64,000 nt of DNA from Dallia pectoralis. Its lineage: Eukaryota > Chordata > Actinopteri > Esociformes > Umbridae. This document shows, piece by piece, positions 13,957-26,655 of the stretch. The notes beneath the pieces are model-generated. The model saw only the letters and a list, made by a program, of their open reading frames with translations. It did no database searches and was not told the DNA's origin. The number at the start of each line of letters is the position of its first letter. Position 1 is the first letter of the stretch. The stretch spans positions 7,378,391 to 7,442,390 of the forward strand of contig CM055756.1 of assembly GCA_029465975.1 (NCBI GenBank). Reading direction: 5' to 3'. The position numbers and the translations under genes are program-made.

Positions 13957-14211
13957 CCACCACTCCACCAATCCAACCTCCACATTTCCCAGTACAGATC
14001 AGCCAGCCCATCACTGTATTATCATCTTCCATATTTCCAGGGGACGAAATGTCAACTGGTTCACAGTTAGCAGCTGCAAATGTCAGAAGACCTAATGAGA
14101 GTCTCGAAAGAAAAGGATGGTAGAGCCACATCCCCAAGAGGGCCCATCTGTGGCAGTGAGAGGCCAGGTGGACAAACTGATAGGGCACCTACTGTCTGTA
14201 GAGCCAGATGA

Positions 14212-14265
14212 CCAGTGCCACACCAGTGCCACACCAGTGCCACACCAGTGCCACACCAGTGCCAC
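14212..14265. repeat. 11-bp repeat (ccagtgccaca)
   Basis: About five tandem copies, followed by a run of nine C at about 14271-14279. Confidence 0.9.
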
Positions 14266-15107
14266 TACAGCCCCCCCCCCTAATTTAGGACACCTATATG
14301 CTCTTTCTTTTTGATCCAGAGGCGCATCTTGGCACATTTTGCTTACTGAAGTGAACGGCGCTTTAACGCGAACGTGAGCGGCTCCTAATGCCAGGGTGAC
14401 GCCATTGACTGGTGGCATCCGGCTGAATTAACGCGGGGAGGAACGAGACAGGGCAGAGCTCCGTTCGAGAGAGAGCGGCCCTTCAGCTGGATAGCGGGAG
14501 GAGTGAAGGGGAGCGGGGTGGAGAGAATGAAGAGGGAGGGGGTGTAATTGTTTCTGAAAGGAAGGTCTCCCGTGCACATATTCGACACTCAGCAACCGAA
14601 CTGGCTGTGAAGAGGTGGCCGGTTGCGTTGGAGAGGAAAGAGAGAGAGAGAGAGAGCAGAAATTACTCACTCGTCGTTCTCCATCATGCCCAGTTCATAC
14701 AGTTAACAGATGTTTGACAAACAATGATTTCGTGTGATTTTCCTTCATTGTTCCATTGATTGGAGAAAAAAATGCGTCGCTAAGAACAATAGAGTGTGGC
14801 TTTTGTATTTGGCTACGTCTATTCACAATCCCGCTCAAAACATTGAACGTAGTTCTCCTGAAAATGTTCTTAATCCTGAAATTACTTGTGTGCAGATTCC
14901 AGTGGCTTTCTGGGTATTGATTTCCATGGCAATTTCACTGTCAGTGTCTTTTGTCTCAGACAGTGATGGTCTGTTGGTGTCTGTTAAGTGGGCCTGTAAT
15001 GTAGTACATTGGAACTGCAGTGTCCTAAATAAGTAGATTAGACAGTGTGTATTGTATGTCCCTCCTCCGCCAGGTGTATTTGTGACTGTGTTGCTGTGGA
15101 CTGTATA

Positions 15108-15292
15108 GACGGAGCTGTAGAAAACAGAGAACGGAGCTGTAGAAAACAGAGAACGGAGCTGTAGAAAACAGAGAACGGAGCTGTAGAAAACAGAGATCTA
15201 GAAAACAGAGGAGAGCTGTAGAAAACAGGATTGAGTTGTAGAAAACAGAGAACAGAGTTGTAGAAAACAAAACAAACTAGTTGTAGAAAAAG
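15108..15292. repeat. 22-bp minisatellite (ggagctgtagaaaacagaga)
   Basis: About eight copies; the right-hand ones are degenerate (ggattgagttgtagaaaac). No coding role is supported. Confidence 0.92.
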
Positions 15293-15685
15293 CCTAACAG
15301 AGGGTGAGTGTGGCAGAAGAGAGATGCCAGTTGATCTCTCCCAACTGGACATAATATCTCCCTCTTGTTGTTCTCCGTTTGTTATTTGGTTTGTATTTCC
15401 TTCTTGTTGACAAACAAGAATACATTAATGTCTGTAGGCACTGGATGAGTGTGGGCACACAGGTATTCACGCTCCCTTACTCAGATGAGTGCCATTAATT
15501 AGTGATGAAGAGGCTTTAATGTACACTGCTGCCCTCAGCCTGGTGACACTGCTGGGACGTGCTACTGGTCTGTTTGTACATAGTGAATGCTCGGGCACGT
15601 TCACCTATTGAGTGCAGGTTGCTGTTGTGAAGTGAATGGCGGATTGCTGTACTAGTGGATCTGTATGGGTATCTGGTTAAATGCA

Positions 15686-17007
15686 TGTGTGCGGGGGTGT
15701 GTGTTTGTGTGGGTGTGTGTGGGGGATGTGTGTGTGGGGTTGGGTGAATGTGTGTATGACTGTGTGTGTGTTTGTGTGGGTGTGTGTGGGGGGGATGTGT
15801 GTGTGTGGGGTTGGGTGAATGTGTGTATGACTGTGTGTGTGTTTGTGTGGGTGTGTGTGGGGGATGTGTGTGTGTGGGGTTGGGTGAATGTGTGTATGAC
15901 TGTGTGTGTGTTTGTGTGGGTGTGTGTGGGGGGGACGTGTGTGTGGGGTTGGGTGAATGTGTGTATGACTGTGTGTGTGTTTGTGTGGGTGTGTGTGGGG
16001 GGATGTGTGTGTGGGGTTGGGTGAATGTGTGTATGACTGTGTGTGTGTTTGTATGGGTGTGTGTGGGGGATGTGTGTGTGTGGGGTTGGGTGAATGTGTG
16101 TATGACTGTGTGTGTGTTTGTGTGGGTGTGTGTGGGGGGACGTGTGTGTGGGGTTGGGTGAATGTGTGTATGACTGTGTGTGTGTTTGTGTGGGTGTGTG
16201 TGGGGGATGTGTGTGTGTGGGGTTGGGTGAATGTGTGTATGACTGTGTGTGTGTTTGTGTGGGTGTGTGTGGGGGACGTGTGTGTGGGGTTGGGTGAATG
16301 TGTGTATGACTGTGTGTGTGTTTGTGTGGGTGTGTGTGGGGGATGTGTGTGTGTGGGGTTGGGTGAATGTGTGTATGACTGTGTGTGTGTTTGTGTGGGT
16401 GTGTGTGGGGATGTGTGTGTGTGGGGTTGGGTGAATGTGTGTATGACTGTGTGTGTGTTTGTGTGGGTGTGTGGGGGGGACGTGTGTGTGGGGTTGGGTG
16501 AATGTGTGTATGACTGTGTGTGTGTTTGTGGGGTGTGTGGGGGGGATGTGTGTGTGGGGGTTGGGTGAATGTGTGTATGACTGTGTGTGTGTTTGTATGG
16601 GTGTGTGTGGGGATGTGTGTGTGTGGGGTTGGGTGAATGTGTGTATGACTGTGTGTGTGTTTGTGTGGGTGTGTGTGGGGGGACGTGTGTGTGGGGGTTG
16701 GGTGAATGTGTGTATGACTGTGTGTGTGTTTGTGTGGGTGTGTGGGGGGATGTGTGTGTGTGGGGTTGGGTGAATGTGTGTATGACTGTGTGTGTGTTTG
16801 TGTGGGTGTGTGTGTGGGGGGACGTGTGTGGGGGGTTGGGTGAATGTGTATGACTGTGTGTGTGTTTGTGTGGGTGTGTGTGGGGGGGATGTGTGTGTGT
16901 GGGGTTGGGTGAATGTGTGTATGACTGTGTGTGTGTTTGTGTGGGTGTGTGTGGGGGATGTGTGTGTGGGGTTGGGTGAATGTGTGTATGACTGTGTGTG
17001 TGTGTTT
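15686..17007. repeat. GT-rich minisatellite, about 68-bp unit
   Basis: About nineteen copies of a roughly 68-bp unit containing ggggttgggtgaatg, tgtatgactg and (tg)n ttt. Each unit has runs of four to seven G separated by GT dinucleotides. Length varies by 1-3 bp between copies, so frames shift. The long THTNTHTVIHTFTQP minus-strand ORF (15516-17126) is its translation. Confidence 0.97.
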
Positions 17008-17364
17008 TGGGCCCCGTGTCTACTGTGTATGAGAACAACCCCTGTGGCAGGTGTTATCCATTCTCCTCTTCTCTCGCAGACTGACCCCTGATCTGCCCAG
17101 CAGAACAACATGCTGTTGGGACCCATCTGCTCCCTGCCCGCCTAGACCCTATCCACTCACTCAGAGTCAGTCCATAGACAACCTACCTCACTCCTTTGCC
17201 AAAGGTTGTTCCATGTATGTGTGATGAACCGGCGGAATTAATTATGCTGATTATGCACACACAAAAGACAGAACACAGGTGAAAAATATCCATGGGGTCA
17301 CATAGAAATGACCTTGTTTAAAAAATACAAATATATATTTTTATATTTACATCAAGGTGATTAC

Positions 17365-17700
17365 AATGTAGAAATACAAAGTTGACATGGTTAACGTTGT
17401 AAATACCTATTGTATTGGAATATCTACACAGGTGTACAGAGGTCCATACTCAGCAACCACCAGTCCTGTGTTTTAATGGCATGTCGTGTTTGCTCATCCA
17501 CGTTTATCATTTTAAAAAGGCAAACTGATTATTAGAATAACCATTTGCAATTGTCTTAGCACAGCAGAAAACTGTTGTGCCATTAAAAAGCAAATACAAC
17601 TGGCCTACTTTAGACTAGTTGAGTATCTGGAGCATCAGCAATTGTGGGTTCAATTACAGGCTCAAAATGGCCAGAAACAAAGTCTCTAAAGCAGATTTCT
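17365..17700 (+). mobile_element. Tc1/mariner-like element, 5' part with transposase start
   Basis: The region runs from tacaaagttgacatggttaa through ggaatatctacacaggtgta, cagaggtccat, ttatcattttaaaaagg, gcagaaaactgttgtgcc and gactagttgagtatctggag to caaaatggccagaaacaaag. This order matches the 5' leader and first codons (MARNK) of a very common fish Tc1-like family. Only the leader and a few codons remain; the transposase body and right end are absent. Confidence 0.8.
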
Positions 17701-17966
17701 ATCTAGTCATTCACCGCCTTCTTCTGTCAGATTGTTGACAGTTTTTTGCCAATGTTAGCCTCCAATTGAACTGACTCTGCCACTGCTCTGAGGTGCCATG
17801 TCCTTACTATAACAAATATCACCCACAGTAAATATATAGGCTTTATTTCCACATCGTCCACTGATATGAACAGTTTACCATGTCCAGTATTTCAGGGCCA
17901 GGAAATACAAAAAGGCACTCTACTTAAGAGCCCCGCCGACAGTAAGGATAGAGACAATGGGATTGA

Positions 17967-18046
17967 AAGAGAGAGAGAGCGAGAGGAAGAGAGACAGAGA
18001 GAGAGAGAGAGCGAGAGAGAGAGAGATAGCGAGAGAGAGACAGAGA
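17967..18046. repeat. GA-rich simple repeat
   Basis: (ga)n with gc, ca and ta interruptions; a purine-rich tract. Confidence 0.93.
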
Positions 18047-18859
18047 GGCCAATGTTTGTGTAGTGGTAACCACCAGGGCCCAAGGATGGCTGCGGTTGGA
18101 TTAATGCCTGTTTAATCTGTTTGACATAAAGCAGCGTTAAGACGTGACGTCGTGAAGCACCATCGTGGAGTAATGACGGGGTGCCCGGTGACACACTGTT
18201 CTAACACACAAACACAGTATACCCCTGGGTGATATAGCTACTACACTGCACCCGCTTGCTTCTCCAGACATCGTGAATCGGCCAGGCTAGTGCTAGAGCT
18301 CCAAGGCAAGGCTCTGTGTGCGGTGCCAGGGTAACCATGCCAACGCTGCAGTTACCGTCCCAACTTTGCCCACACTGTCAGGACCGCCGTGAGACTGTGC
18401 CCTCACCTGTGCTAAACAACACATCGTAGGCACACACGTCTTGCTACTCGTTTGCATGCCTGACGAATCCACAGCTCAGTGTTCTGTGATAATAAATACT
18501 TGTATAATCGGGTCAGCGGGGGGAACGTTCATATTTGTGGTTCTGTTCGCTGTAGACTTATATTGCTTGTTTTGTCCTGCAAATCCTCCTTAAATCCTGT
18601 TAAACAATGATTTAAGTATCTGATGATTTGCCAGCGGAACTCATCATGGCAGTTAATCCCAGTACTCAATCCAACAGCACTTCCTCCAGGTCTGAAGAAT
18701 CAGTTATCTGTGTTATTTATTTTTTTTTTTTTACAAATGAACCCTAGAGTCACAGAAACTTTACGTGGCAAGTTGTCAAGTGCAAGGAGGTTGGAACCAC
18801 GCCTACTATAGATCAAATTACTCAATTCACCCATGCTGAATGATACTGGTCATTCTATT

Positions 18860-18976
18860 GATGCCAATTAGGCACAGACGCTTGTCGGATTTGTTCGTGC
18901 TATGTGTTTTGCTCTGTTCGAAATTCTGCAGCTAGGTGTCAAATTCCTTGTGTGTGTAATAAACCTGATTCTGATT
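18860..18976 (+). mobile_element. LINE-like 3' tail
   Basis: Contains tcaaattccttgtgtgtgta and aataaacctgattctgattc, the characteristic 3' end of fish L2/CR1-like non-LTR elements with a short terminal repeat (gattctgattctg). Nothing of the reverse transcriptase is adjacent, so it is a 5'-truncated insertion. Confidence 0.6.
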
Positions 18977-20182
18977 CTGGTCTTGGTTTTCTAAAATATT
19001 CACTGTTTTACAACAAGTCTGTGGAGCTGCTCAAGAGGACAAATCGTTGTTACTGCAGTGTGAGAGTTTGTGCAATTCTAGTCAAAGACTGCCAACAAAG
19101 TAACAATGCAATATACGTAACTAGAGAAATCACTGAGTTTGACCTCTGACCTCTGGTTAACCTTTGTTAATGCTAACTATGACTAGCTAACATTAGTTAA
19201 CACTGTCAACCTATTTGGCAACATTATTATTATTGTTGTAAATATTTAGGACCCAGGCAAATATCCAAGCTACAAAAACCTAACTATAGTTGACAGTGGT
19301 GATAATGAAAGAGTTATATTTCAGTGTAGCTACATTTATTGAGCCTCACAATATGACATCTTGATTGTTGACTGTAAGCGGGTGAATTACAAATATTTAA
19401 TAACATATTTTGTGAAAGCCGTTATATCAATTCCGGGAATGACCCTGGGTTTACTTTATTGACTGACACAGAAAGAAAGAGTACAAATGTGATTGAAGAG
19501 AGACATTGCCGATTTGCCAAGAGACAATTTCATACATTTAACTTAGACATGTCAATGATGTTCAAACATTCCTAGCTCAGTGTAAACAGAATGGACCACA
19601 CTGAAAGTGCTTTTTTGTTAGGTTAGTGTGTATTTGTGAAAACTAGCTTTTAAGACTAAAAGTGCAATTAGTTTTAAAAACAAATATGAAAAGAAATCGG
19701 TACAGATTTATAAAAAGAGCCAAGAAAGGAAAACACAGGCAGAGACAGGCAGTAGGAACTGAGACTATAACCTTAACTTTCCCAAAACGCCTCAGAAGTC
19801 TCATAAAAACATTATTATTAAAATTGAAAGTATATTTAATGTACAGTAGTATATCACATTTTATATATAAACACCCTCTAGACACCCCATATATCAGGAA
19901 GCTGGAAAAAATATGTCAGCTGATCAGTAACCAAAATGTTGCTAAATCAAATTCCGAAAATGTAAAATCTTAAAATGAATTGTAAGAAAAATCTATCACC
20001 ATTAAAAAAAAATATTTTACACCGCATTGAATAAAAATCACTCAAATGTATTTTATATAGCCTTTTCTACAACAAAGTTGTCACAGAATAATTTGACAAA
20101 CACCCATTATATCAGTATTGTGGTTTCAAACGTGAACATGGCATCACCACATTGTCTTTTATAGTAGTATAGATTTGCAGCT

Positions 20183-20183
<1 letters not shown>

Positions 20184-20228
<45 letters not shown>
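20184..20228. repeat. (GT)n microsatellite
   Basis: About 22 uninterrupted GT units. Confidence 0.97.
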
Positions 20229-20694
20229 TATATTGTCAGGGAGCTAACCGTGTTTTCGCTGAGCCACATTGTTACAGTATAATTAGATGACACATTGCTT
20301 TCTCGTGCTCTGTTTTTACAACAAAGCCCAGGGAGGGAGAGACGAGAGTCATAAGCGAAAGAAAGAGGAAGAAAATGAGGGAAGAAGGAAAGAAAAGATC
20401 AGGAGAGAAAATGTCACCACACACACAACATTGTTTAAACCAATGTAGTTGCCCATATTACCACAGAAATGCAGAGATTGCTCATAGAAACAGTACAACC
20501 GCGTGAATTGAAAACAGAGTAAACTGAAAAAGATACACAACATTTTTTTTATTGTCTGTTGACATGGTTATTTCTTGATAGCTCAACATCTGCCGCATTG
20601 TCTCAATTTTCAAAAATGTGCACAGCAATTTGGTACTAAAATTTATGGTTTTTGTGCTATATTGCTTTTACATTTTTTAAGGGATACAAACAGT

Positions 20695-20850
20695 GTCCAG
20701 GGGTCTCACACAGGGTGGGCACCTCCCACATGTTGGATTGGCTTGTTAGAAACGTCTTATGAACCATACGGTCCAGCAAAGCACCCCCAGACCATCACAT
20801 TGCCTCCACCATGATTGACAGCCTCTTTTTATTTAGTCTAAGCTCTGGCT
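20695..20850 (-). mobile_element. Tc1-like transposase fragment, minus strand
   Basis: The reverse complement of 20783-20820 reads VNHGGGNVMVWGCF, the conserved VKHGGGSVMVWGCF motif of Tc1 transposases. Adjacent cctctttttatttagtct matches the neighbouring region of the MARNK family. Immediately to the right, gctctggctgggccactcaa resembles a piece of a different Tc1 family, suggesting a rearranged junction. Confidence 0.75.
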
Positions 20851-23800
20851 GGGCCACTCAAGCTGATGTGAATACTTCCTGGATGCAACTGGCATCTGTG
20901 ATATCATTTGCATAACCTCTGAAAATCAATATGTAAAAGTGGATCCTTCAGCGTTTCAGCAGAATACAATACAAGCGTAGATTGTTTAGTGGCCATGAGT
21001 CTAGGCCAGCAAAAACAAAATGGATAACGTCCATACAGTCTATAATAACAAAATGGTTGACAAAATTGTCCTTATTGGTCAGTAAGGTAAAAAAAACTGC
21101 CCATGAAAGAGGTCTGCCGCTACAACCAAATAAAGGTGGGTACAGTTCAAGTCTCGTAAAGTGTGGGATCACTTCACATTGACATCTTCAAAGAAAATTT
21201 GTTGCAGAATGTTTAAAGCTTCACACAGGAGCCAGACAGTGATGCATGAGCTCCTGAAGAGACATTACATTGGAGCCGTGAGGACGAAGGACGAAGAGGG
21301 AGCGGCAAAATAAAATCATTTACATCAAGTGATTTGTTTAGTGAACGACCCGTGAACATGGATTCAATTTAGTTTAGCAGCGCCTGTTTTAGCTAAGCAT
21401 TACGGAGAGTAATACAGTTATAGGAGGGGAAATAACTCTTTTGTGTCAAAACGCGCATTTGGGCGATCGGTTGTTGCCACACCAAAGCTGAGTTGGCATT
21501 AATCATATGTGTAGTAATTTATTATCAAAGCGTGGTACGAGTCAAGCCACAGAATGCATTTCTCTACAGGGTGTCCTACAACCACCACCACTTCTCCCCC
21601 ACTCTGCCACACTGATGTTTTTTTGCTAATATGCGACATGGAAAGCAATTTAAAAAAACGACAATATTATCAAATTTAAAGTGAGAAGCATAGAGTTTCA
21701 CTCAACACAGCATTTGCAGCGTCAGGGACAGCAATCTGATCTGTAAGAGGCAATAGGCAGACCGACAGACAGACAGACTGACTGACACTTTCTCCAATAG
21801 CAACTAAGATTGGCTTTAGCCCAACTCGTACAATAGGTGCAGGTTTGTAATGCCACTGTCAGCGCGGTCATAAATTTGCTAATTGTCAATATATAATTCA
21901 TTTTGAAAATAAATTATACCATCATGTAGGCCAGGTTAAAGAGAGAAGAAAGTTATACAAATAAGATCATTAAATAGCTACTTGTTTGACAGTCAGGGAT
22001 TTTTTGGGAATGGAGAGACTGTGAGGGGAGAGATGAGCTGAAGCGGTTACATATAATTATTGTGGTTGGCCAAGCCCTGACTGTTGCTGTAATTAATGCT
22101 ACTGGAGTTGGCTGGAAAGAGAGAGAGCTCACCGAAGCAGGCTGACATATTGACTAGCATTTCAAAGTTTTTCATCCAAGTGCTGTTCCAGCGATGGTGT
22201 GAAAACGATTTGAGGCAGCTAGCGTAGCAGCTAATGCTTTAGCCTCAGACATTTGTTTGTCCAATATATTATACTTTGTCCGTTATATACTTATCCCACT
22301 TAACCTAAACAGCTGAAAAGGTGATTGAGGTAAACGAAACAACAGCTGGAAATGTGATGCCTGCACTATTGTTTGCTTAATTTAGATTTTCACCAAATAG
22401 AATTAAAAAGCTTTTAAAAAGCGTCTAAATGCAGTGGATTGGAATAGAATAACTACACATTGTGGGAAAGTTACAACTGAACTTGTATATAACTTAAATA
22501 AGCTCCCCATCTCCACTTTGAACTAGATCCAAGTAATGCAATGGGTCATGCTTGAGTTCGAGGAATTTGGTCAAGGCTCGTTTTTTCAAGACTGTTTAAG
22601 AATTTTAAGGAAATGTATTTCGTTCATAATGATATTTCACCAAGTGACAAATTAGGATAAACGGAATACGAAAATGTGTGTGAATGTTATACGAAAATGT
22701 GTGTGAATGTTATGTTGAATTTGATATTCACAGAATGCTTTTGTCCTATTGCGCATGTCTGATTAAACATCAACTTACAAACTTCAACGCATCAGTTCAA
22801 GTGTTCCTCTGTGTCAGACACACCAATAATTGAAATGTAAAACATAATTAAAAAATTGCTGAGTTATGAGTAACGGCTTTTGTGGATATACATCAGTCAT
22901 GTGGTTAGCTAGACAGAAATTAGAGGCACTGTTAAATTAAAAAATAATTAAATATATTTTCAAACACATTTTCGAAGTGAATTTCCGCAAAGAAACCGAC
23001 CTAATATTGAGTGCCTGGTCAACTGAAACATTCCCAGGGTTTAATTAAACAGAAACTCTACACAATGAAAAATCACACTGTGCTCACACACAGAACAACT
23101 GTAAGTGCTAGTCTCATAATTAGGCGGAGGTATTTCCCATCTCGCTGAAAAACTCTCTAGGCCTTAAGTAATGATACCTCAGGTTGGAACTTTGTTGTGG
23201 CGACCCAGGAAACTTCTAACCAACTGACTCCAACCAACAAAACCCAGCTGTCTTTAAATAATGAGTAGTTGAGTTTCACAGAGCTCCTCCTCACCGTCTG
23301 GAGAGTCAGAGTCTTCTGGAAGAAGACCAGCAGCATGGACGAGACAGCCTTTGGTTCTGTACGATGTTCATTGTTTCGTGTGTGTCCTCATCAGAGGAAT
23401 GTGTCTGTAGCTCTTACTTTTGTCTCTCTTTTTTTAAAGCCACTGACACTTCTGCCTCTTGATTGGTTGACGAGGTCCACTACATTGCTCTTGCTGGAGC
23501 TGGGCGGAGGAGCTGATTGGCTCTACCGCCATTAAGGCTCAGTGAGTGACTGGCTGAGTGGTCTCTGAGCATGTCTGACACATTATACATGACAATAACA
23601 TTCCCAGGGGACGACGTGACCTAGACTGCAGAGCAAAACAACACAGGCAGACCGAATGCAATTTCTATTTATCTATTTATTTATTTATTCATTGTTCACA
23701 CTTCTAGGTGTTGATAAAGATGTGGTCAGTGAAACTTCAGTTTAGAAATGCCTTGTGGCCACTATTGGTTCACTCCTCTAGGTGTTGATGAAGACCTAGT

Positions 23801-24270
23801 CAGTGTTACTTAATGGCTGAAGCTTCAAAACAGAAACCTAAACTGATTTTAATTATAACACTGGTTATATCTGGCCATTTGTGAAATAAGCATAGCATCC
23901 ACTGGAAGGAAGCAAATGTGGGCTGGCGTGGTAACTCAAATCCTAACCCGAACCCTTTAAGAATCTGGTGCACTCACTCTCACTCTCTGTCCCCAGAGAG
24001 TCTAAACCATTGCCTGCTTTATTGGGAGTTGAGGCCAACCTTATTCGGCTCATCAATAATGTACCACTTGATAGCGGTGTATCCCTCCATAATCCACCTT
24101 CATACACACAGGACTGTCTTGTTTAAATCTGGCCCCTCATTGAAAGTTCGCTGAGCACCACACAACAAGCATCTCCTGATCTCCAACTCAGTTCCAATAA
24201 AACAAAAGGAAATTGATGAGTTAAAGTCTGTCAATAGCTAACATTTGTGTATTTGGTTTGACCATTCACT

Positions 24271-24900
24271 CAGCAGGCCAGTCTATCTAATAACTACAGG
24301 GTAACATCACGCCCTCAGCAGGCCAGTCTATCTAATAACTACAGGGTAACATCACGCCCTCAGCAGGCCAGTCTATCTAATAACTACAGGGTAACATCAC
24401 GCCCTCAGCAGGCCAGTCTATCTAATAACTACAGGGTAACATCACGCCCTCAGCAGGCCAGTCTATCTAATAACTACAGGGTAACATCACGCCCTCAGCA
24501 GGCCAGTCTATCTAATAACTACAGGGTAACATCACGCCCACAGCAGGCCAGTCTATCTAATAACTACAGGGTAACATCACGCCCTCAGCAGGCCAGTCTA
24601 TCTAATAACTACAGGGTAACATCACGCCCTCAGCAGGCCAGTCTATCTAATAACTACAGGGTAACATCACGCCCTCAGCAGGCCAGTCTATCTAATAACT
24701 ACAGGGTAACATCACGCCCTCAGCAGGCCAGTCTATCTAATAACTACAGGGTAACATCACGCCCTCAGCAGGCCAGTCTATCTAATAACTACAGGGTAAC
24801 ATCACGCCCTCAGCAGGCCAGTCTATCTAATAACTACAGGGTAACATCACGCCCTCAGCAGGCCAGTCTATCTAATAACTACAGGGTAACATCACACACT
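24271..24900. repeat. 45-bp minisatellite, 14 copies
   Basis: Fourteen head-to-tail copies of a 45-bp unit beginning cagcaggccagtctatctaa and ending ggtaacatcacgccct, almost perfectly identical (one gcccacag variant near 24540, altered last copy). The unit is a multiple of three and one plus-strand frame is open right through, but it has no ATG. The array lies 64 bp before a scaffold gap. Confidence 0.98.
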
Positions 24901-24919
24901 CTCCTGACAACTCTTTATA

Positions 24920-24964
24920 AAACCTGCCATTATGGTTTGGGGCTGCTTTTCTACCTCAGGTCCT
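24920..24964 (+). mobile_element. Tc1-like transposase fragment cut by gap
   Basis: cattatggtttggggctgct translates to IMVWGC and continues FSTSGP, the VMVWGCFAASGP-type motif of Tc1 transposases. The rest is lost in the N gap. Confidence 0.6.
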
Positions 24965-25464
24965 NNNNNNNNNNNNNNNNNNNNNNNNNNNNNNNNNNNN
25001 NNNNNNNNNNNNNNNNNNNNNNNNNNNNNNNNNNNNNNNNNNNNNNNNNNNNNNNNNNNNNNNNNNNNNNNNNNNNNNNNNNNNNNNNNNNNNNNNNNNN
25101 NNNNNNNNNNNNNNNNNNNNNNNNNNNNNNNNNNNNNNNNNNNNNNNNNNNNNNNNNNNNNNNNNNNNNNNNNNNNNNNNNNNNNNNNNNNNNNNNNNNN
25201 NNNNNNNNNNNNNNNNNNNNNNNNNNNNNNNNNNNNNNNNNNNNNNNNNNNNNNNNNNNNNNNNNNNNNNNNNNNNNNNNNNNNNNNNNNNNNNNNNNNN
25301 NNNNNNNNNNNNNNNNNNNNNNNNNNNNNNNNNNNNNNNNNNNNNNNNNNNNNNNNNNNNNNNNNNNNNNNNNNNNNNNNNNNNNNNNNNNNNNNNNNNN
25401 NNNNNNNNNNNNNNNNNNNNNNNNNNNNNNNNNNNNNNNNNNNNNNNNNNNNNNNNNNNNNNNN
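24965..25464. other. Assembly gap (500 N)
   Basis: Exactly 500 unknown bases, a fixed-size scaffold gap. It follows the 45-bp minisatellite by only 64 bp and interrupts a Tc1-like transposase fragment. Confidence 0.99.
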
Positions 25465-26020
25465 AACTAAAACATAGTTTTTTTACGTACGTTTTTAAGT
25501 ATCTTATGCATAAACTTAGGAGTGTAGAGAATGATATAATGTACATTTAGTCAAATTGTTGGTCTGTGTGTATTTGTACTTCTCCTGGGTAAAGTTAGTG
25601 CTATTATCATCATTCGTATGAGTGCTTACACACACACACACACTATACATTTGGTGAAGGCGAATTTGACAGCTGTTGTAGACGTCAGTGTAATGCTGAA
25701 TAAAAGACGTTCTCAGTGCTGGCATGTCTTTATAATGGTCCTCTCTGTACGACTGACACACATACGGGCCCTGTTTACTGGGATATCACTCTAGCCATCA
25801 TGGTTGCTAGACAACCGCGGCAGTTTGCGCGTTGGACATCAAAGTCTATCATTACGACAGGAAAAAAAGACAAACCCAGCACTTATGTCAGCTTGTTTTT
25901 TGTATTAGTTTGCGCTGTGTTTTATATGCGAGTTTCAGTGTATTTAACAACCGTCGTCATGTTTGAATCCTTCTGGAATGTGTATTTATTTAATGAATGT
26001 GTGTAAAATGTGTGTTTCAG

Positions 26021-26156
26021 GGAGAAGACGGAGCAGTTGGCCTGTGTGAGAGAGAGCCAAAGGCAGCAGGCCCAGCAAGCGGAGAACGTTCTAGAACAGT
26101 TTAAGAAACAAGTGGAGATCAGCTCAGAGAAGACCTACGCTGATTTGAAGCTACAG
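26021..26156 (+). CDS. cep112: CEP112 exon A (internal, coiled coil)
   Basis: The acceptor is tgtgtttcag and the donor is gtatgc. The exon is 136 nt: the first base completes a codon begun in an unseen upstream exon (phase-2 intron), followed by 45 whole codons from EKTEQLACV to YADLKLQ. The sequence is highly charged and Gln-rich (QRQQAQQAE), consistent with coiled coil. It reads straight into exon B, giving ADLKLQ-MEKFEEDL across the junction, which agrees with CEP112. No upstream partner exon was recognised in the 26 kb before it. This is the least distinctive of the six exons; its assignment rests on splice sites, frame continuity and composition. Confidence 0.85.
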
Positions 26157-26333
26157 GTATGCACATCGTGGACAAAATAGACATCGGGAGTTTTATTTTG
26201 TCCGGACGTTTTTTTGATTTACAGTGGTTGAATATTTTAGGGACCTACACAGGTTGAAGCAGAAATTGCTCTATTTGATCGGGGCTATCTTCAGTAGTTT
26301 TCATGAAGGGATGAACAAATCAATCATTTTGTG

Positions 26334-26335
<2 letters not shown>

Positions 26336-26370
<35 letters not shown>
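26336..26370. repeat. (TG)n microsatellite
   Basis: About 17 TG units in the intron 180 bp after exon A. Confidence 0.95.
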
Positions 26371-26371
<1 letters not shown>

Positions 26372-26525
26372 CAGTTAATCATAATGACAAAATAAGGAAT
26401 ATGAAATGTCAAGTTGTCATGGATAATGTCATAGATGTTCCAATTAGAGCTGTTTTGCCTTGTGACCACAAGAGTGTGGAGGCTGAATGACAGACTGTGA
26501 TCAAAGCAGGACATTGCAGATGACA

Positions 26526-26557
26526 ATCAAACACACACACCCGTACATGTACACAAT

Positions 26558-26592
<35 letters not shown>

Positions 26593-26655
26593 GTGCATGT
26601 ACACAAACTCACACACACCCTTACATGTAAACAAACTCACACACACACACAAATG
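26526..26655. repeat. CA-rich compound repeat
   Basis: (ca)n blocks separated by cccgtacatgtacacaat-type linkers. Confidence 0.85.

Noticed and set aside
13298..14188. 296-codon minus-strand ORF (VLQCRSV repeats)
   Set aside because: Its centre is the 21-bp minisatellite. The flanks show no domain or splice evidence.
15516..17126. 536-codon minus-strand ORF (THTNTHTVIHTFTQP repeats)
   Set aside because: It is the translation of the 68-bp GT-rich minisatellite. Several other frames are equally open, and there is no coding context or splice structure.
24271..24900. CRISPR-like regular array
   Set aside because: Units are contiguous 45-bp direct repeats with no unique spacers, and the DNA is vertebrate, so it is a minisatellite.
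24271..24900. Resemblance of actacagggtaacat to a homing-endonuclease (I-SceI) site
   Set aside because: Only part of the 18-bp site matches, and nothing nearby encodes an endonuclease, so this is chance similarity.
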